Shown here piece after piece: positions 1 to 9,201 of a stretch of 64,000 bases of DNA. A program made the position numbers and the translations under genes. The notes under the pieces were generated by a model that saw only the letters and a program-made list of their open reading frames with translations, had not been told where the DNA came from and did no database searches. Location: the NCBI RefSeq assembly GCF_945952435.1, contig NZ_CAMFHZ010000018.1, forward strand, positions 1 to 64,000. The letters are read 5' to 3'. This DNA is from an uncultured Microbacterium sp. (lineage in GTDB: Bacteria; Actinomycetota; Actinomycetes; Actinomycetales; Microbacteriaceae). Position 1 is the first letter of the stretch, and each line of letters begins with the position of its first letter.

Positions 1-177
1 GCCGACCTCGGCGTCGCGAGCGGCAACGGCAAGGGCCAGATCTTCGTCAAGGGCGAGGTCGTCAAGACCGTTCCCGAGGAGGACATCGTCGCAACCCTCA
101 TCGAGGAGGCGAACCGGCTCGCTGAGGAGATGGGCCCCGACGCCCCGCTCGGCACGGCCCAGGTCGTCACCTCGTGA
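1..177 (+). CDS. ispG: 4-hydroxy-3-methylbut-2-enyl diphosphate synthase, C-terminal end (partial)
   Basis: Only the last 58 codons are in the window; the gene enters from the left edge. The residues [19 protein letters not shown] followed by KTVPEEDIV and an [11 protein letters not shown] helix are the characteristic end of IspG/GcpE. This enzyme is a cytosolic iron-sulfur enzyme of the methylerythritol phosphate pathway that reduces MEcPP to HMBPP on the way to isoprenoids. The stop codon TGA at 175-177 overlaps the GTG start of the next gene by four bases, so the two are translationally coupled. The location two genes before proS is the usual actinobacterial order. The catalytic domain and iron-sulfur cysteines lie outside the window. 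Confidence 0.9.
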   Translation, partial: ADLGVASGNGKGQIFVKGEVVKTVPEEDIVATLIEEANRLAEEMGPDAPLGTAQVVTS

Positions 178-1043
178 CCAGCGCCACCGTCGTCACCTTC
201 CCGTCGGGATCCCTCCTCGAGACCGCCCACGTGGTCGGCGTGCACCCGGACGACAGCGGTGCGGTCGTCGTGCTCGATCGCACGCCGTTCCACCCCGTCG
301 ACCACACCTGGCCGGACCAGCCGGGGGACCGGGGCACGCTCCGCGTCGCCGACGTCGAGGTCGCGGTGACCGAGGCCGTCATGACCGCCGTCAGCGACGA
401 GGGCGAGGTCGCGATCGACGCCGCGATCCCGGTCAAGCGCGGCGCGGAGGGCTGGACGTGGTCGGTCGGCCACCGGGTCGACACGGTCCCCGCAGCGCTC
501 GCCGCGGGGGCGGAGGTCGAGGCCGCGGTCGACGCCGCGTACCGCGCCGGCCTCAGCCGCGGACACACCGCCTGCCACCTCGCGTCGCTGGCGCTCGACT
601 TCGCGGTCGCCGATCTGTGGCGGAAGGATCCCGGATCCGACGCCCTCGGCAACCCCGATTTCGAGGGGCGCGCGAATCAGACGAGCGTCATCGGCCCCGA
701 CGGCGCCGTCGACGAGTACCGCCTCGGCAAGAGCCTGCGCAAGGCCGGGTTCGACACCGAAGGTCTCGCCGGGACGCTGGCAGAGCGCGAAGAGCGCATG
801 AACGCGCGGCTCGCGGCGTGGATCGCGTCCGCCGCGCCGAGCCGCATCGAGGCCGAAGGCAAGAGCATCGTCGACCGCCGACGCTGGGTCTGCGAGCTGC
901 CCGAGGGCACCGCGTCGATCCTGTGCGGCGGCACGCACGCCTCCTCGCTCGCAGAGTTCGCGTCGATCCGGGTGTCGCTGCAGCTCTCGGAGCAGCTGCT
1001 GGTGATGACCACGACCGCGGTTCCTGTGGGTTCGCCGGCGTGA
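174..1043 (+). CDS. AlaX-like alanyl-tRNA editing hydrolase
   Basis: A 289-residue protein resembling free-standing relatives of the alanyl-tRNA synthetase editing domain. The two metal-binding motifs of that fold are both present: HxxxH as HTACH at residues 131-135 and CxxxH as CGGTH at residues 251-255. They normally hold the zinc needed to hydrolyse mischarged tRNA(Ala), usually Ser- or Gly-tRNA(Ala). The N-terminal 100 residues look like the small beta-barrel of longer AlaX proteins. The GTG start overlaps the ispG stop, and an acetyltransferase gene follows after 22 bases, so these three genes probably form one transcript. The family is clear; the exact substrate is not shown by the sequence, and a generic metal-dependent hydrolase role remains possible. 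Confidence 0.8.
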   Translation: MTSATVVTFPSGSLLETAHVVGVHPDDSGAVVVLDRTPFHPVDHTWPDQPGDRGTLRVADVEVAVTEAVMTAVSDEGEVAIDAAIPVKRGAEGWTWSVGHRVDTVPAALAAGAEVEAAVDAAYRAGLSRGHTACHLASLALDFAVADLWRKDPGSDALGNPDFEGRANQTSVIGPDGAVDEYRLGKSLRKAGFDTEGLAGTLAEREERMNARLAAWIASAAPSRIEAEGKSIVDRRRWVCELPEGTASILCGGTHASSLAEFASIRVSLQLSEQLLVMTTTAVPVGSPA

Positions 1044-1065
1044 ACGCCTGAACCGGGGGACGGCT

Positions 1066-1542
1066 GTGGCGGGTGACGAATCGATCGACATCAGGATCGG
1101 CACGGTCGATCAGGCGGCGATCGCGGCCCGGCTGCAGATCGACTTCGGCGACGAGTTCGGGGATCCGTCGCCGCCGTTCGAGGTGCTCGAGCGGCGGTTC
1201 CGTGCCCTGATCGCCGATCCCGCCGCGTTCGTGCTGTTCGTCGGCGACCCCGCCGACCCGATCGCCTACGCCTTGGTCACGCTGCGCCCCACCGTGTACT
1301 GCGACGGACCGCTCGCGGTGCTGGACGAGCTCTACGTGATCCCCGACCTGCGCGGCGGGGGCATCGGCACGCGGCTGCTGCAGCGCGCGATCCAGGAGGT
1401 GCGCGCCCGCGGCGGCGGGGAGATGCACATCAACGTCGACGAGATCGACGTCGACGCGCGGCGCTTCTACGAACGGCACGGCTTCGTCAACGTGGAGCCG
1501 GGCAAGGACTACCGGATGCTCTGCTACCTCCGCGAGCTCTGA
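1066..1542 (+). CDS. GNAT family N-acetyltransferase
   Basis: A 158-residue single-domain GNAT acetyltransferase. The acetyl-CoA pyrophosphate-binding loop is seen as LRGGGIGTRLLQRAI (about residues 94-108), preceded by the strand LDELYVIPDL. The C-terminal FYERHGFVNVEP is the usual end of the fold. The start is GTG at 1066, with a GGGGGA-type ribosome site about nine bases upstream, and it lies 22 bases after the AlaX-like gene, suggesting an operon. The substrate cannot be told from sequence; small molecules or protein N-termini are the usual targets. The gene converges on the esterase-like gene 17 bases downstream. Confidence 0.8.
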   Translation: MAGDESIDIRIGTVDQAAIAARLQIDFGDEFGDPSPPFEVLERRFRALIADPAAFVLFVGDPADPIAYALVTLRPTVYCDGPLAVLDELYVIPDLRGGGIGTRLLQRAIQEVRARGGGEMHINVDEIDVDARRFYERHGFVNVEPGKDYRMLCYLREL

Positions 1543-1558
1543 GCCCGCGGGGGAAGCC

Positions 1559-2911
1559 TCAGCGCCGGTCGAGGCCGCGCTCGTCGATCCAGGTGTGCCA
1601 GGGCGAGACCCGGCGGACGAAGGCCACGGCGTCGAAGGCCTCGCGGGCCGAGCCGGGCTGCAGGACGTCGCCGTTGTGCCATCCGGAGGTGGCATCGAGT
1701 TCCACGGCTGCGCGCGCGGACGGCCTGCGTAGATCCAGCAGAGCGTCGCCGATGCCGGAGCGCTCCAGCACGGCGTCCAGGCTCGAGGGATCGAGCGGGA
1801 CGAGCGGTGCGATGAAGGGGCGGGAATGGCCCGGGGCGTCGTCCACGGTCGGGCGGTGCAGCCACTGCTCGCCGCCGCCGTAGGCTGTGCCGATGACTAC
1901 GAGATCGGTGCCCAGCCGGTCGGCGAGGTGCCCGCCCATCGTCGTCATCGGATCCGGCACGAACGGGGGAGCGGAGAACGGGGTGCGCTGCACGTGCCCG
2001 TTCGCCGCCGCCACCACGATCCGCGGCTCGCGCTCCAGGATCCACTCCACGGTGCCGGCCATCCACGCGTCGCGGATGTTGGCGGCGGGCCAGGTGCGGG
2101 CGGCGCCCGCGGTCATCGCCTGCAGGAACGCGTCCGCCGCCCGGGCGCTCTCCGCGGCCCGGATCGCGGCGTCGACCCGCTCCCGGCTCTCCGCGTCGCC
2201 GCCGAGTGCGGCGATCTCCTCGCGGCGCCGGGCGCGGATCCGTGCGGCGAGGTCCGCGATGCCGACCGTGATGCCCGCACGCCGGTCGGCGGGCAGGGCG
2301 AGATAGGCCTGGATCGTCGGTGCCGCCTGGGCCAGCCCGGAGCGGTCGCCGGGCAGATACGCGAACAGGGGGAGCAGGCTCTCTCGAGCGTGCGCGGCGT
2401 AGTGCGGATCCACGTCGTCGAGCAGGTCGAGCGCCGTGAGGACGCCGGGGAGGGCGCTGGCGGACGAATCGGGGAGGTCCATCCCGTACCAGCGCGGCGC
2501 GCCGTGGCCGGCCGCGGCGCGCGCCCGCATCCACGTCAGCTGGTCGAGCATCTCCTGGCAGGCCCCGAAGCCGTAGGTGACGCCCTCGCGGAGGGTGTCA
2601 CGGAGCCCTCCGGCCCCGGTGCGGATCCACGTGTCGACCCTGCGGCCCTCCGGCATGCCGCTCTCGGTCACGAGTGCGGTGAATCCGGCGCGCCGGTGCA
2701 GGAACCGGAACAGCCGGTGGCGCAGGGCGAAGAACTCGTGCACGCGGTGCATCGATTCGCCGATCGCGACCACGCGGGCGTCGCCGATGATGTCGGCCAG
2801 CGGTTCGAGGTCGGAGTCGTCGTCATCGTCCGGATCGAGCGTGCGCAGAAAGTGCGCGTTGTCCCGGATCCAGGTGCCGAGCGCGTCGGGCTCGTCCTCA
2901 GGCGACGGCAA
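1559..2911 (-). CDS. erythromycin esterase family protein
   Basis: A 450-residue protein of the erythromycin esterase (Ere)-like superfamily. Family signatures seen are GESMHRVHEFF near residue 52, with the histidine that acts as general base in the esterases, and TESGMPEGRRVD near residue 82, which supplies a conserved glutamate. The later motifs GMDLPDSS and ANGHVQRTPF are also typical. True Ere enzymes open the macrolactone ring of erythromycin, but most family members in soil actinobacteria have no tested substrate, so macrolide resistance should not be assumed. The start ATG at 2911 overlaps the end of the RNB nuclease gene by 14 bases, so the pair is almost certainly one transcript. No signal peptide is seen, so the protein is cytosolic. 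Confidence 0.8.
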   Translation of the reverse strand: MPSPEDEPDALGTWIRDNAHFLRTLDPDDDDDSDLEPLADIIGDARVVAIGESMHRVHEFFALRHRLFRFLHRRAGFTALVTESGMPEGRRVDTWIRTGAGGLRDTLREGVTYGFGACQEMLDQLTWMRARAAAGHGAPRWYGMDLPDSSASALPGVLTALDLLDDVDPHYAAHARESLLPLFAYLPGDRSGLAQAAPTIQAYLALPADRRAGITVGIADLAARIRARRREEIAALGGDAESRERVDAAIRAAESARAADAFLQAMTAGAARTWPAANIRDAWMAGTVEWILEREPRIVVAAANGHVQRTPFSAPPFVPDPMTTMGGHLADRLGTDLVVIGTAYGGGEQWLHRPTVDDAPGHSRPFIAPLVPLDPSSLDAVLERSGIGDALLDLRRPSARAAVELDATSGWHNGDVLQPGSAREAFDAVAFVRRVSPWHTWIDERGLDRR

Positions 2912-4316
2912 AGGAGATCTGTCCCTTCGTGACGCCCGCGGCGGTCAGCGTGACCCGCACCGCAGCGCCGGCGGCGGCCTCGGGCGGCAGCGCCACCGAC
3001 GCCGTCACAGGCGGCTCCTCGATCTGCACCGTGCCGCGTTCGCCGTTGCGCCGGATCACCACCGCGTCGAACGTCTCGCCGACGCGCGGCGCCAGCAGCG
3101 CCGCCTCGACGAGATCGATCGTGCGGGAACTGAGCGCCGACGCCCGCTGTGCGGAGGCCCGCATCAGGTCGGGGAGGAGCGGCAGGCTCTGGCGCACCCA
3201 GGCGGGCACCTCCTCCCCGCGGCTCACCGCGAGCGCGACCGTGAGCGACCAACGGTCGACGAGCCGCCGGAGGGGCGCGGTGGCGTGGGCATAGGGGGCG
3301 GCGATGGCCGCCTGGGTGGTCTCGGCGGGGACCGTCCCGTCGAAGGCGACGTACCCGGCCCCGCGGAACAGCGCGGACGCCGCCTCCAGGATCGGCAGCG
3401 TGCGCGGATCCTCTTTGTCGAGCGTCCGCAGATAGTCGCCGTAGCGTCCGGTCGTCCACGGCACGCCGAGCGCCTCGGTCTGGTGCCGGAACGTCTCGAA
3501 CGCCGCGTCCTCGGGCTGCGGCATCGTGCGCAGGATCCCGATCCTCGCCTGCAGCATGAGCTGCGCGGCGGCCATCCCGGTCATGAGCGAGAGCTGCGCG
3601 TTCCAATCCTCCACGGGGAGCGGGGTGCGCCGCTCGATCGCATAGGTCCCGTCGTCGTGCCTCACCACCTCGTCATCGGGCAGGTTCAGGCTCGCCCCTC
3701 CGCGCTGCGCCTCCTGCGCGAGCCGCAGCCGCCCGATCTCGGGGAGCAGCGCCCCCGGAGAGTCCCGCCCCGCGTCGAGATCCGCCTGCACCGAGACGTA
3801 GTCGAGCTTGGCCCTCGAGCGGATCAGTGCGCGCTCGAGCCGGGTGTCCGACACGCTCCCCTCCGCGTCCAGCGCGAACGTCCACACGAGCGCGGGGCGA
3901 TCCTGATCCGGCAGCAGCGAGGCGTGATCCTCGCTCAGGATCGGCGGATGCAGCGGGATCGTCCCGTCCGCGGCGTAGAGTGTCTCGCCGCGCAGGCGGG
4001 CCGCGGCGTCGAGTGCGCCTCCCGGTGCGACGAACGAGGGCACGTCGGCGATGGCATATCGCACGGTGTAGCCCGATCCGCTCCGTTCCAGCTGGAAGGC
4101 CTGGTCCAGATCCATGGAGCCGGCCGGATCCAGCGTCGCGAAGGCGATGTCGCGCAGGTCGAGGTCGGGCGTCGCGGGGGAGGCCGCGGCGGCCTCGGCG
4201 AGGGCTTCCGGAGGGAACCCGGTCGGGGCGTCGAGCTCGGTGCGCAACGTCGCCAGCGCCGTGGCGAGCTCCGACTGCGCGGCGGACGGGGCGACGTGCG
4301 ATCGGCGCTGAGGCAT
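2898..4316 (-). CDS. RNB-domain ribonuclease (short RNase II/R family)
   Basis: A 472-residue protein built almost entirely of an RNB exonuclease domain. The catalytic region reads TLDPAGSMDLDQAFQLE near residues 58-74; RNase II normally has DxDDA here, so the last of four metal-binding aspartates is Gln, a change I believe is common in short actinobacterial homologues. The cold-shock and S1 RNA-binding domains of E. coli RNase II/R are absent, apart from a short beta-rich C-terminus (RRNGERGTVQIEEPP) that may be an OB remnant. The predicted role is 3' to 5' RNA degradation in the cytosol. The start is ATG at 4316; TAGCAT lies six bases upstream and no ribosome site is seen, so the mRNA is probably leaderless. 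The ere-like gene is co-transcribed. Confidence 0.85.
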   Translation of the reverse strand: MPQRRSHVAPSAAQSELATALATLRTELDAPTGFPPEALAEAAAASPATPDLDLRDIAFATLDPAGSMDLDQAFQLERSGSGYTVRYAIADVPSFVAPGGALDAAARLRGETLYAADGTIPLHPPILSEDHASLLPDQDRPALVWTFALDAEGSVSDTRLERALIRSRAKLDYVSVQADLDAGRDSPGALLPEIGRLRLAQEAQRGGASLNLPDDEVVRHDDGTYAIERRTPLPVEDWNAQLSLMTGMAAAQLMLQARIGILRTMPQPEDAAFETFRHQTEALGVPWTTGRYGDYLRTLDKEDPRTLPILEAASALFRGAGYVAFDGTVPAETTQAAIAAPYAHATAPLRRLVDRWSLTVALAVSRGEEVPAWVRQSLPLLPDLMRASAQRASALSSRTIDLVEAALLAPRVGETFDAVVIRRNGERGTVQIEEPPVTASVALPPEAAAGAAVRVTLTAAGVTKGQISFAVA

Positions 4317-4368
4317 GCGTTCATGCTAGGCCGCCCCGATGCGGCACCCGCGCCGCTAGCGTGGACCC
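4317..4368. promoter_or_regulatory. divergent pair of leaderless-type promoters
   Basis: Only 52 bases separate the ATG of the RNB gene (minus) from that of the PEP mutase-like gene (plus). A -10-like TAGCAT on the minus strand (4323-4328) ends six bases before one ATG, and TAGCGT on the plus strand (4357-4362) ends six bases before the other. That spacing puts each predicted transcription start at or next to the start codon, and no Shine-Dalgarno sequence fits either gene. Confidence 0.6.
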
Positions 4369-5139
4369 ATGACCACTGCTGAGAAGGCCCAAACCCTCCG
4401 TTCCCTGTACGAGGCCCCGCAGATCCTGCGCGTCGTGAACGTGTGGGACGTCGTGTCCGCGCGGGCGATCGCCGACCTCGAGGAGACCACGGCCATCGCG
4501 ACCGCGGGGCATTCGATCGCCGCATCCTTCGGATACGAGGACGGCGCGATCCCTCGCGACCTCATGATCGACATGGTCGGCCGGATCGCCGCGGCCGTCG
4601 AGCTTCCCGTGACCGCCGACCTCGACGACGGCTACGGCGACGCGGGCGAGACGGTGCGCCGCGCGATCGGCGCCGGCGTGGTCGGCGCGAACGTCGAGGA
4701 CCGGTTGCGTCCGCTCTCCGAGGCCGTCGCGAACGTCGAGGCCATCGTGCGGGCCGGACAGGCGGAAGGCGTTCCCTTCGCCCTGAACGCGCGGACCGAC
4801 GCATTCGTGCGCGCAGGAAGCCGCCCCGCCGAGGAGTCGCTGGCCGACGCGATCGAGCGGGGCAGGGCGTTCCTCGACGCCGGAGCCACCGCCGTCTTCG
4901 TCCCCGGCATCCTGGACGCCGAGACCACGACCCGTCTCGTCGAGGGGATCGGCGCGGGGAAGGTGAGCGTGATCGGACTGCCCGGGGCCCTTACCTCGAC
5001 CGAGTACGAGGCGCTCGGCGTCGCCCGGATCTCCTACGGCCCGCTGCCGCAGCGCGTCGCGCTGACCGCCCTGCAGGACAACGCGCGGGAGCTGTATGCC
5101 GGAGGCGTGATCCCCGCGGGCACGCGCGCGCTGAACTGA
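4369..5139 (+). CDS. isocitrate lyase/PEP mutase family protein
   Basis: A 256-residue TIM-barrel protein of the PEP mutase/isocitrate lyase superfamily. Diagnostic stretches are VVNVWDVVSARAI near residue 24, the metal-binding DLDDGYG near residue 84, NVEDRL near residue 107 and NARTDAF near residue 137. The length suits the PEP mutase/oxaloacetate decarboxylase/carboxyvinyl-carboxyphosphonate mutase group rather than true isocitrate lyase (over 400 residues). These enzymes make or break C-C or P-C bonds in 2-oxo acids using Mg. The short actinobacterial relatives are mostly uncharacterised, so no substrate is claimed. The start ATG lies six bases after TAGCGT, a leaderless arrangement. The gene precedes proS by 64 bases but proS has its own promoter. 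Confidence 0.8.
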   Translation: MTTAEKAQTLRSLYEAPQILRVVNVWDVVSARAIADLEETTAIATAGHSIAASFGYEDGAIPRDLMIDMVGRIAAAVELPVTADLDDGYGDAGETVRRAIGAGVVGANVEDRLRPLSEAVANVEAIVRAGQAEGVPFALNARTDAFVRAGSRPAEESLADAIERGRAFLDAGATAVFVPGILDAETTTRLVEGIGAGKVSVIGLPGALTSTEYEALGVARISYGPLPQRVALTALQDNARELYAGGVIPAGTRALN

Positions 5140-5203
5140 CGTCGTCGCCGATCGCCCCGCCGCCCCGCGCGGTCGGGGCGATCGCCGTCAGTAGACTTGC
5201 CCC

Positions 5204-6961
5204 GTGGTGACTCGTCTCTCGAACTTCTTCCTCCGCACGCTCCGCGAAGACCCGGCCGGCGCCGAGGTCGCGAGCCACAAGCTGCTGATCCGCGCCGGGT
5301 ACATCCGACCGCAGGCGGCCGGCATCTTCGCCTGGCTGCCACTGGGGCTTCGGGTCAAGGCGAAGATCGAGGCCGTGATCCGGGAGGAGATGGCCGCCGC
5401 GGGAGCGCAGGAGGTGCACTTCCCGGCCCTCATGCCGCGCGAGGCGTACGAGGCGACGGGGCGCTGGGACGAGTACGGCGATCTGCTCTTCCGGCTGCAG
5501 GATCGCAAGGGCGGCGACTACCTCCTTGCGCCGACGCACGAGGAGGCGTTCACGCAGCTCGTGAAAGACCTGTACTCCTCGTACAAGGACCTTCCGCTGA
5601 CGATCTACCAGATCCAGGACAAGTACCGTGACGAGGCGCGTCCCCGTGCGGGGCTGCTGCGCGGCCGCGAGTTCACGATGAAGGACGCCTACTCCTTCGA
5701 CTCCTCGGACGCGGGCCTCGACGTCAGCTACCAGGCGCAGCGCGACGCGTACGAGCGGATCTTCCAGCGACTCGGGCTGGAGTACGCGATCGTGCAGGCC
5801 GACGCGGGCGCGATGGGCGGATCCCGCAGTGAGGAGTTCCTGCATCCCACCCCGGTCGGCGAGGACACGTTCGTCCGGTCCGAGGGCGGCTACGCCGCGA
5901 ACGTCGAGGCCTTCCGCACGGCGGTTCCGGCTCCGGTCCCGTTCGATGCCGAGGCGTCGCCCGTGATCTTCGACTCCCCGGACACGCCCACGATCGAGAC
6001 GCTCGTCGCGCATGCGAACGCGCAGCTCGACGGAGAGTTCACCGCGGCGGACACGCTCAAGAACGTCGTGCTCGCCCTGACGCACCTCGACGGCTCGCGC
6101 GAGCTCGTCGTCGTCGGGCTGCCCGGAGACCGCGACGTCGACGAGAAGCGCGCCGAGGTGGCGTTCGCCCCGGCCGAGGTCGAGCCCGCGACGGCCGACG
6201 ACTTCGAGAAGAATCCGCTGCTGGTCAAGGGATACATCGGCCCGTGGTCGCCGACCGGCGCCGTGCTCGGCGAGGAGTCGGCCACCGGGATCCGGTACCT
6301 CGTGGACCCCCGCGTCTCCGAGGGTACGAGCTGGATCACCGGCGCGAACATCGACCAGAAGCACGCCCACTCCGTCGTCGCGGGACGGGACTTCGCCGCG
6401 GACGGCGTCGTCGAGATCGCGACCGTGCGCGAGGGCGACCCCGCGCCGGATGGATCCGGTACGGTGCAGCTCGCGCGCGGCATGGAGATCGGCCACGTCT
6501 TCCAGCTCGGGCGCAAATACGCCGAGGCGCTCGGGCTCAAGGTGCTCGACGAGAACGGCAAGCTCGTGACGGTCACGATGGGGTCGTACGGCATCGGCGT
6601 GACGCGCATCCTCGCGATCATCGCGGAGCTCAACAACGACGACAAGGGCCTCATCTGGCCGGCGTCCGTCGCGCCGTTCGACGTGCACGTCGTCGCCGCG
6701 GGCCGCGACCAGGTCGCCTTCGACGTGGCCGCCGAGGTGGCCGCGCAGCTCGAGGCAGCGGGCCTGGACGTGCTCTACGACGACCGCCCCAAGGTCTCCC
6801 CGGGCGTGAAGTTCGGCGACGCGGAACTCGTGGGCGTGCCCCGGGTGCTCGTCGTCGGCCGCGGCGCCGCGGACGGCCAGGTCGAGCTCTGGGACCGTCG
6901 TTCGGGCGACCGCGACACGGTCTCCGTCGCGGAGGCGCTCACCGCGCTGACCGCCCGCTGA
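5204..6961 (+). CDS. proS: prolyl-tRNA synthetase (bacterial, with INS editing domain)
   Basis: A 585-residue class II aminoacyl-tRNA synthetase that charges tRNA(Pro). The N-terminal catalytic core shows [11 protein letters not shown] (motif region near residue 105), the motif 2 area [25 protein letters not shown] (in two stretches, near residues 142-166) and the ATP site [13 protein letters not shown] near residue 459. The insertion at about residues 225-390, containing LKNVVLAL and [10 protein letters not shown], is the bacterial INS domain that deacylates Ala-tRNA(Pro). The C-terminal anticodon domain begins near [12 protein letters not shown]. The start is GTG at 5204 with TAGACT six bases upstream (5192-5197) and no ribosome site, so translation is probably leaderless. 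A strong terminator follows directly. Confidence 0.97.
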   Translation: MVTRLSNFFLRTLREDPAGAEVASHKLLIRAGYIRPQAAGIFAWLPLGLRVKAKIEAVIREEMAAAGAQEVHFPALMPREAYEATGRWDEYGDLLFRLQDRKGGDYLLAPTHEEAFTQLVKDLYSSYKDLPLTIYQIQDKYRDEARPRAGLLRGREFTMKDAYSFDSSDAGLDVSYQAQRDAYERIFQRLGLEYAIVQADAGAMGGSRSEEFLHPTPVGEDTFVRSEGGYAANVEAFRTAVPAPVPFDAEASPVIFDSPDTPTIETLVAHANAQLDGEFTAADTLKNVVLALTHLDGSRELVVVGLPGDRDVDEKRAEVAFAPAEVEPATADDFEKNPLLVKGYIGPWSPTGAVLGEESATGIRYLVDPRVSEGTSWITGANIDQKHAHSVVAGRDFAADGVVEIATVREGDPAPDGSGTVQLARGMEIGHVFQLGRKYAEALGLKVLDENGKLVTVTMGSYGIGVTRILAIIAELNNDDKGLIWPASVAPFDVHVVAAGRDQVAFDVAAEVAAQLEAAGLDVLYDDRPKVSPGVKFGDAELVGVPRVLVVGRGAADGQVELWDRRSGDRDTVSVAEALTALTAR

Positions 6962-6967
6962 CGCACG

Positions 6968-7011
6968 GACGAACGCCCCGCGGACCCGCTCGGATCCGCG
7001 GGGCGTTCGTC
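6968..7011. terminator. bidirectional terminator between proS and tetR-type gene
   Basis: A perfect 17-bp inverted repeat with arms GACGAACGCCCCGCGGA (6968-6984) and its complement (6995-7011) and a 10-base loop. It lies seven bases after the proS stop and reaches the stop codon of the converging TetR gene, so it can end transcripts from both sides. No long T-tract follows, as usual for very GC-rich genomes. Confidence 0.85.
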
Positions 7012-7636
7012 ACCGAGGCGCGGCATCCTCTCCGTCCGCGACGTCGCAGCCGAGCGCGACCGAGGCGTAGGAGAGGATGTTGGCGCGGTAGGTCGTCGCG
7101 CCGTGGTCGAATCCGATCAGCGCGTACAGGTCGTAGGCGTCCTCCAGGGCGACGATGTTGCGCGCGATCACGGTCAGCTCGGCGGTGGGGTGGAATGCGC
7201 CGAGGGCGGCGCCGACCTCGATCGTGGAGCGGTACAGGCCCACCTGGCGTTCCACGATCGAGCGGTGCAGCGGCCGGTACTGGGGCTGTTCGCGCAGCAG
7301 CGGGATGCTCTCGTAGGCCATGCGCAGGTGGTCGCTGATCTCGTCGGGCACGCCCGCCTCGACGAGCAGTCTCAGGCGTCGCACCGGATCCGGTTCGGCC
7401 TCGGCGATGCGGCGCCGGCTCTCGTACATCTCCTCGAGCACGCCTTCGGCCGTCGTGTAGAGGAGGTCGTCGAACCGGGGGAAGTAGTACAGCACGCTGC
7501 CCGCGCTCACCGCCGCCTCCGCCGCGACCGCCCTCACGTTGGTGCCGGCGATGCCCTCCCTGCCCGCGACGCGGCGGGTGGCCGAGATCAGTTCCGCGCG
7601 TCGGGCGCTGTGCTTGTTCGGCGCGGCCACGGCCAT
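7010..7636 (-). CDS. TetR family transcriptional regulator
   Basis: A 208-residue TetR-type repressor. The N-terminal helix-turn-helix spans about residues 12-60: RRAELISATRRVAGREGIAG, then NVRAVAAEAAVSAGSVLYYF, the typical recognition region. The C-terminal ligand-binding domain is helical. The gene lies 34 bases behind the permease gene on the same strand, so permease and repressor form an operon. The likely target is the pair of matched palindromes in the permease/peptidase divergent region (9202-9282), which would allow autoregulation. The ATG at 7636 directly abuts AAAGG, so the GTG at 7630, six bases downstream of it, is the better-placed start. The inducer is unknown; an amino acid or peptide handled by the neighbours is the simplest inference. 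Confidence 0.85.
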   Translation of the reverse strand: MAVAAPNKHSARRAELISATRRVAGREGIAGTNVRAVAAEAAVSAGSVLYYFPRFDDLLYTTAEGVLEEMYESRRRIAEAEPDPVRRLRLLVEAGVPDEISDHLRMAYESIPLLREQPQYRPLHRSIVERQVGLYRSTIEVGAALGAFHPTAELTVIARNIVALEDAYDLYALIGFDHGATTYRANILSYASVALGCDVADGEDAAPR

Positions 7637-7670
7637 CCTTTCGCGTCGATCGGCGAGCGGCGGGGACGAG

Positions 7671-9155
7671 TCAGTCGTCCACGACCACCGTCGTCAGCTC
7701 AGCATAATGGCGGGGGTCGCGCGCCCTCAGGACGAGGCCGGTCACGACCCCGGCGACGAACAGGAGCGGCGTCGGGGCGATGAGGGCGGCGTTGACGGGG
7801 CCGGTGACCCCGGAGACCAGATCGAAGTGGACGGCGATCAGCACGAAGGCGGCGATGAGCCCGAGTGCACCGAGCGCCGGGGCGACGACGACCCGCCACA
7901 CGCTGTGGCCGCGGCGATCGCGCAGGAAGAACCCGACGACCGCGATCGCGGCCACCGCCTGGGCGAACACCAGGCCGGCCACGCCGAGCGAGTAGACCGG
8001 AAGGGCGAAGCCGAGGAACGGGTCCACCCCGAACGCGATCGCCGCGATGATCGCGAGGAGCGCGACCACGCTCATGACCAGGCTGGCGTGGTGCGGCGCC
8101 TGCGTGCGGCTCTGCGTGCGCGCGAGCCAGGCGGGCAGCAGGCGCTCTCGACCGATCGAGAACAGGTAGCGGGAGCAGGCGTTGTGGAACGCCAGCAGGC
8201 AGGCGAAGAAGCTCGTGACGATGAGGAGGCGCATCGCCACCGAGGTCCACAGGCCCACGTATCGCTGCCCGGCATCGAACACCATGTCCTGGAAGCCGTC
8301 CCCGGCGGCCAGCCGGAGGACGCCGTCGACGCCGAACGCCACCGTGAGGATCCAGAACGTGAAGCCGTAGAACAGGCCGAGGAACGCGATGGCGATGTAG
8401 GTCGCCATCGGGACCGTGCGGGCGGGGTTCTTGGCCTCCTCGGTGTAGATCGCCGTCGACTCGAAGCCGAGGTACGCGCCGAATCCGAGCACGAAGAGCG
8501 CTCCGCGGCCCGTGGCGAAGAAGACGTTCTGCGGGGCGAAGGACGCGAGCGAGAGGGGCTCGGGGCCGCCCTGCACCAGCACCGCGATCGCGAGCACCAG
8601 CAGGATCGCGACTTCGGCCGTGAGCAGGACCGCGAGCACCGTGGCGCCCACGTCGATCTTGCGATAGCCGAGCGCCCCGACGATCACGAGCGCGAGGAGC
8701 GCGTAGACGGGCCAGGGGAGGTCGATGCCGAACAGCGTCTTGACCGTCATCTGACCGAAGAAACCCACGAATCCGTAGAAGCACACGCAGAGCGCGGCGT
8801 AGGAGAAGATCGTGACGAACACGATCCCGATCCCGACCGGCTTGCCGAGGCCGCGCGCCCCGTAGACGTAGAACGCGCCGGCGTTGCGCACGTAGCGCGA
8901 CATCGCGGTGAACCCGCACGCGAACAGCATCAGCACGACACCCGCGGCGAGGATCGCGCCCGGTCCGCCGATGCCGCCCAGGCGGAAGCCCGTCGGCGCG
9001 GCGCTCGCGACCACCGTGAGCGGTGCGGCCGCGGAGATGACGAAGAACACGATGCCCCAGACGCCGAGGCGGCGACGGGCGAGGGCGGTACCGCCGGTGT
9101 GCGCGGGGTCGGGCGTCGTCGGCGCGGCGGCCGGGGAGGGGGACGGGCGAGACAT
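7671..9155 (-). CDS. APC family amino acid permease
   Basis: A 494-residue integral membrane transporter of the amino acid-polyamine-organocation superfamily. About 12 hydrophobic segments follow a short Pro-rich cytosolic N-terminus. The first membrane helix VFFVISAAAPLTVVASAAP carries the family's unwound substrate-binding region, and GFESTAIYTEEAKNP near residue 230 matches the conserved helix 6 motif of APC members. It should import amino acids, peptides or amines by proton symport or exchange. The start ATG has CAGGAG upstream. Promoter sequences TTGACA-N17-TTGAAT are visible (9239 back to 9211), with an operator over the -10. The gene is divergent from a DmpA-type aminopeptidase, suggesting uptake and cleavage of related small amino-acid compounds. 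Confidence 0.88.
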   Translation of the reverse strand: MSRPSPSPAAAPTTPDPAHTGGTALARRRLGVWGIVFFVISAAAPLTVVASAAPTGFRLGGIGGPGAILAAGVVLMLFACGFTAMSRYVRNAGAFYVYGARGLGKPVGIGIVFVTIFSYAALCVCFYGFVGFFGQMTVKTLFGIDLPWPVYALLALVIVGALGYRKIDVGATVLAVLLTAEVAILLVLAIAVLVQGGPEPLSLASFAPQNVFFATGRGALFVLGFGAYLGFESTAIYTEEAKNPARTVPMATYIAIAFLGLFYGFTFWILTVAFGVDGVLRLAAGDGFQDMVFDAGQRYVGLWTSVAMRLLIVTSFFACLLAFHNACSRYLFSIGRERLLPAWLARTQSRTQAPHHASLVMSVVALLAIIAAIAFGVDPFLGFALPVYSLGVAGLVFAQAVAAIAVVGFFLRDRRGHSVWRVVVAPALGALGLIAAFVLIAVHFDLVSGVTGPVNAALIAPTPLLFVAGVVTGLVLRARDPRHYAELTTVVVDD

Positions 9156-9201
9156 CGGCGGCTCCTGTTCGATTCACGGCCGCGTCGGATCGCAACCGTG
9201 C

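Noticed and set aside
1559..2911. Calling the esterase-like gene a macrolide resistance determinant
   Set aside because: The superfamily is broad and most chromosomal members have no shown macrolide activity; only the family can be supported.
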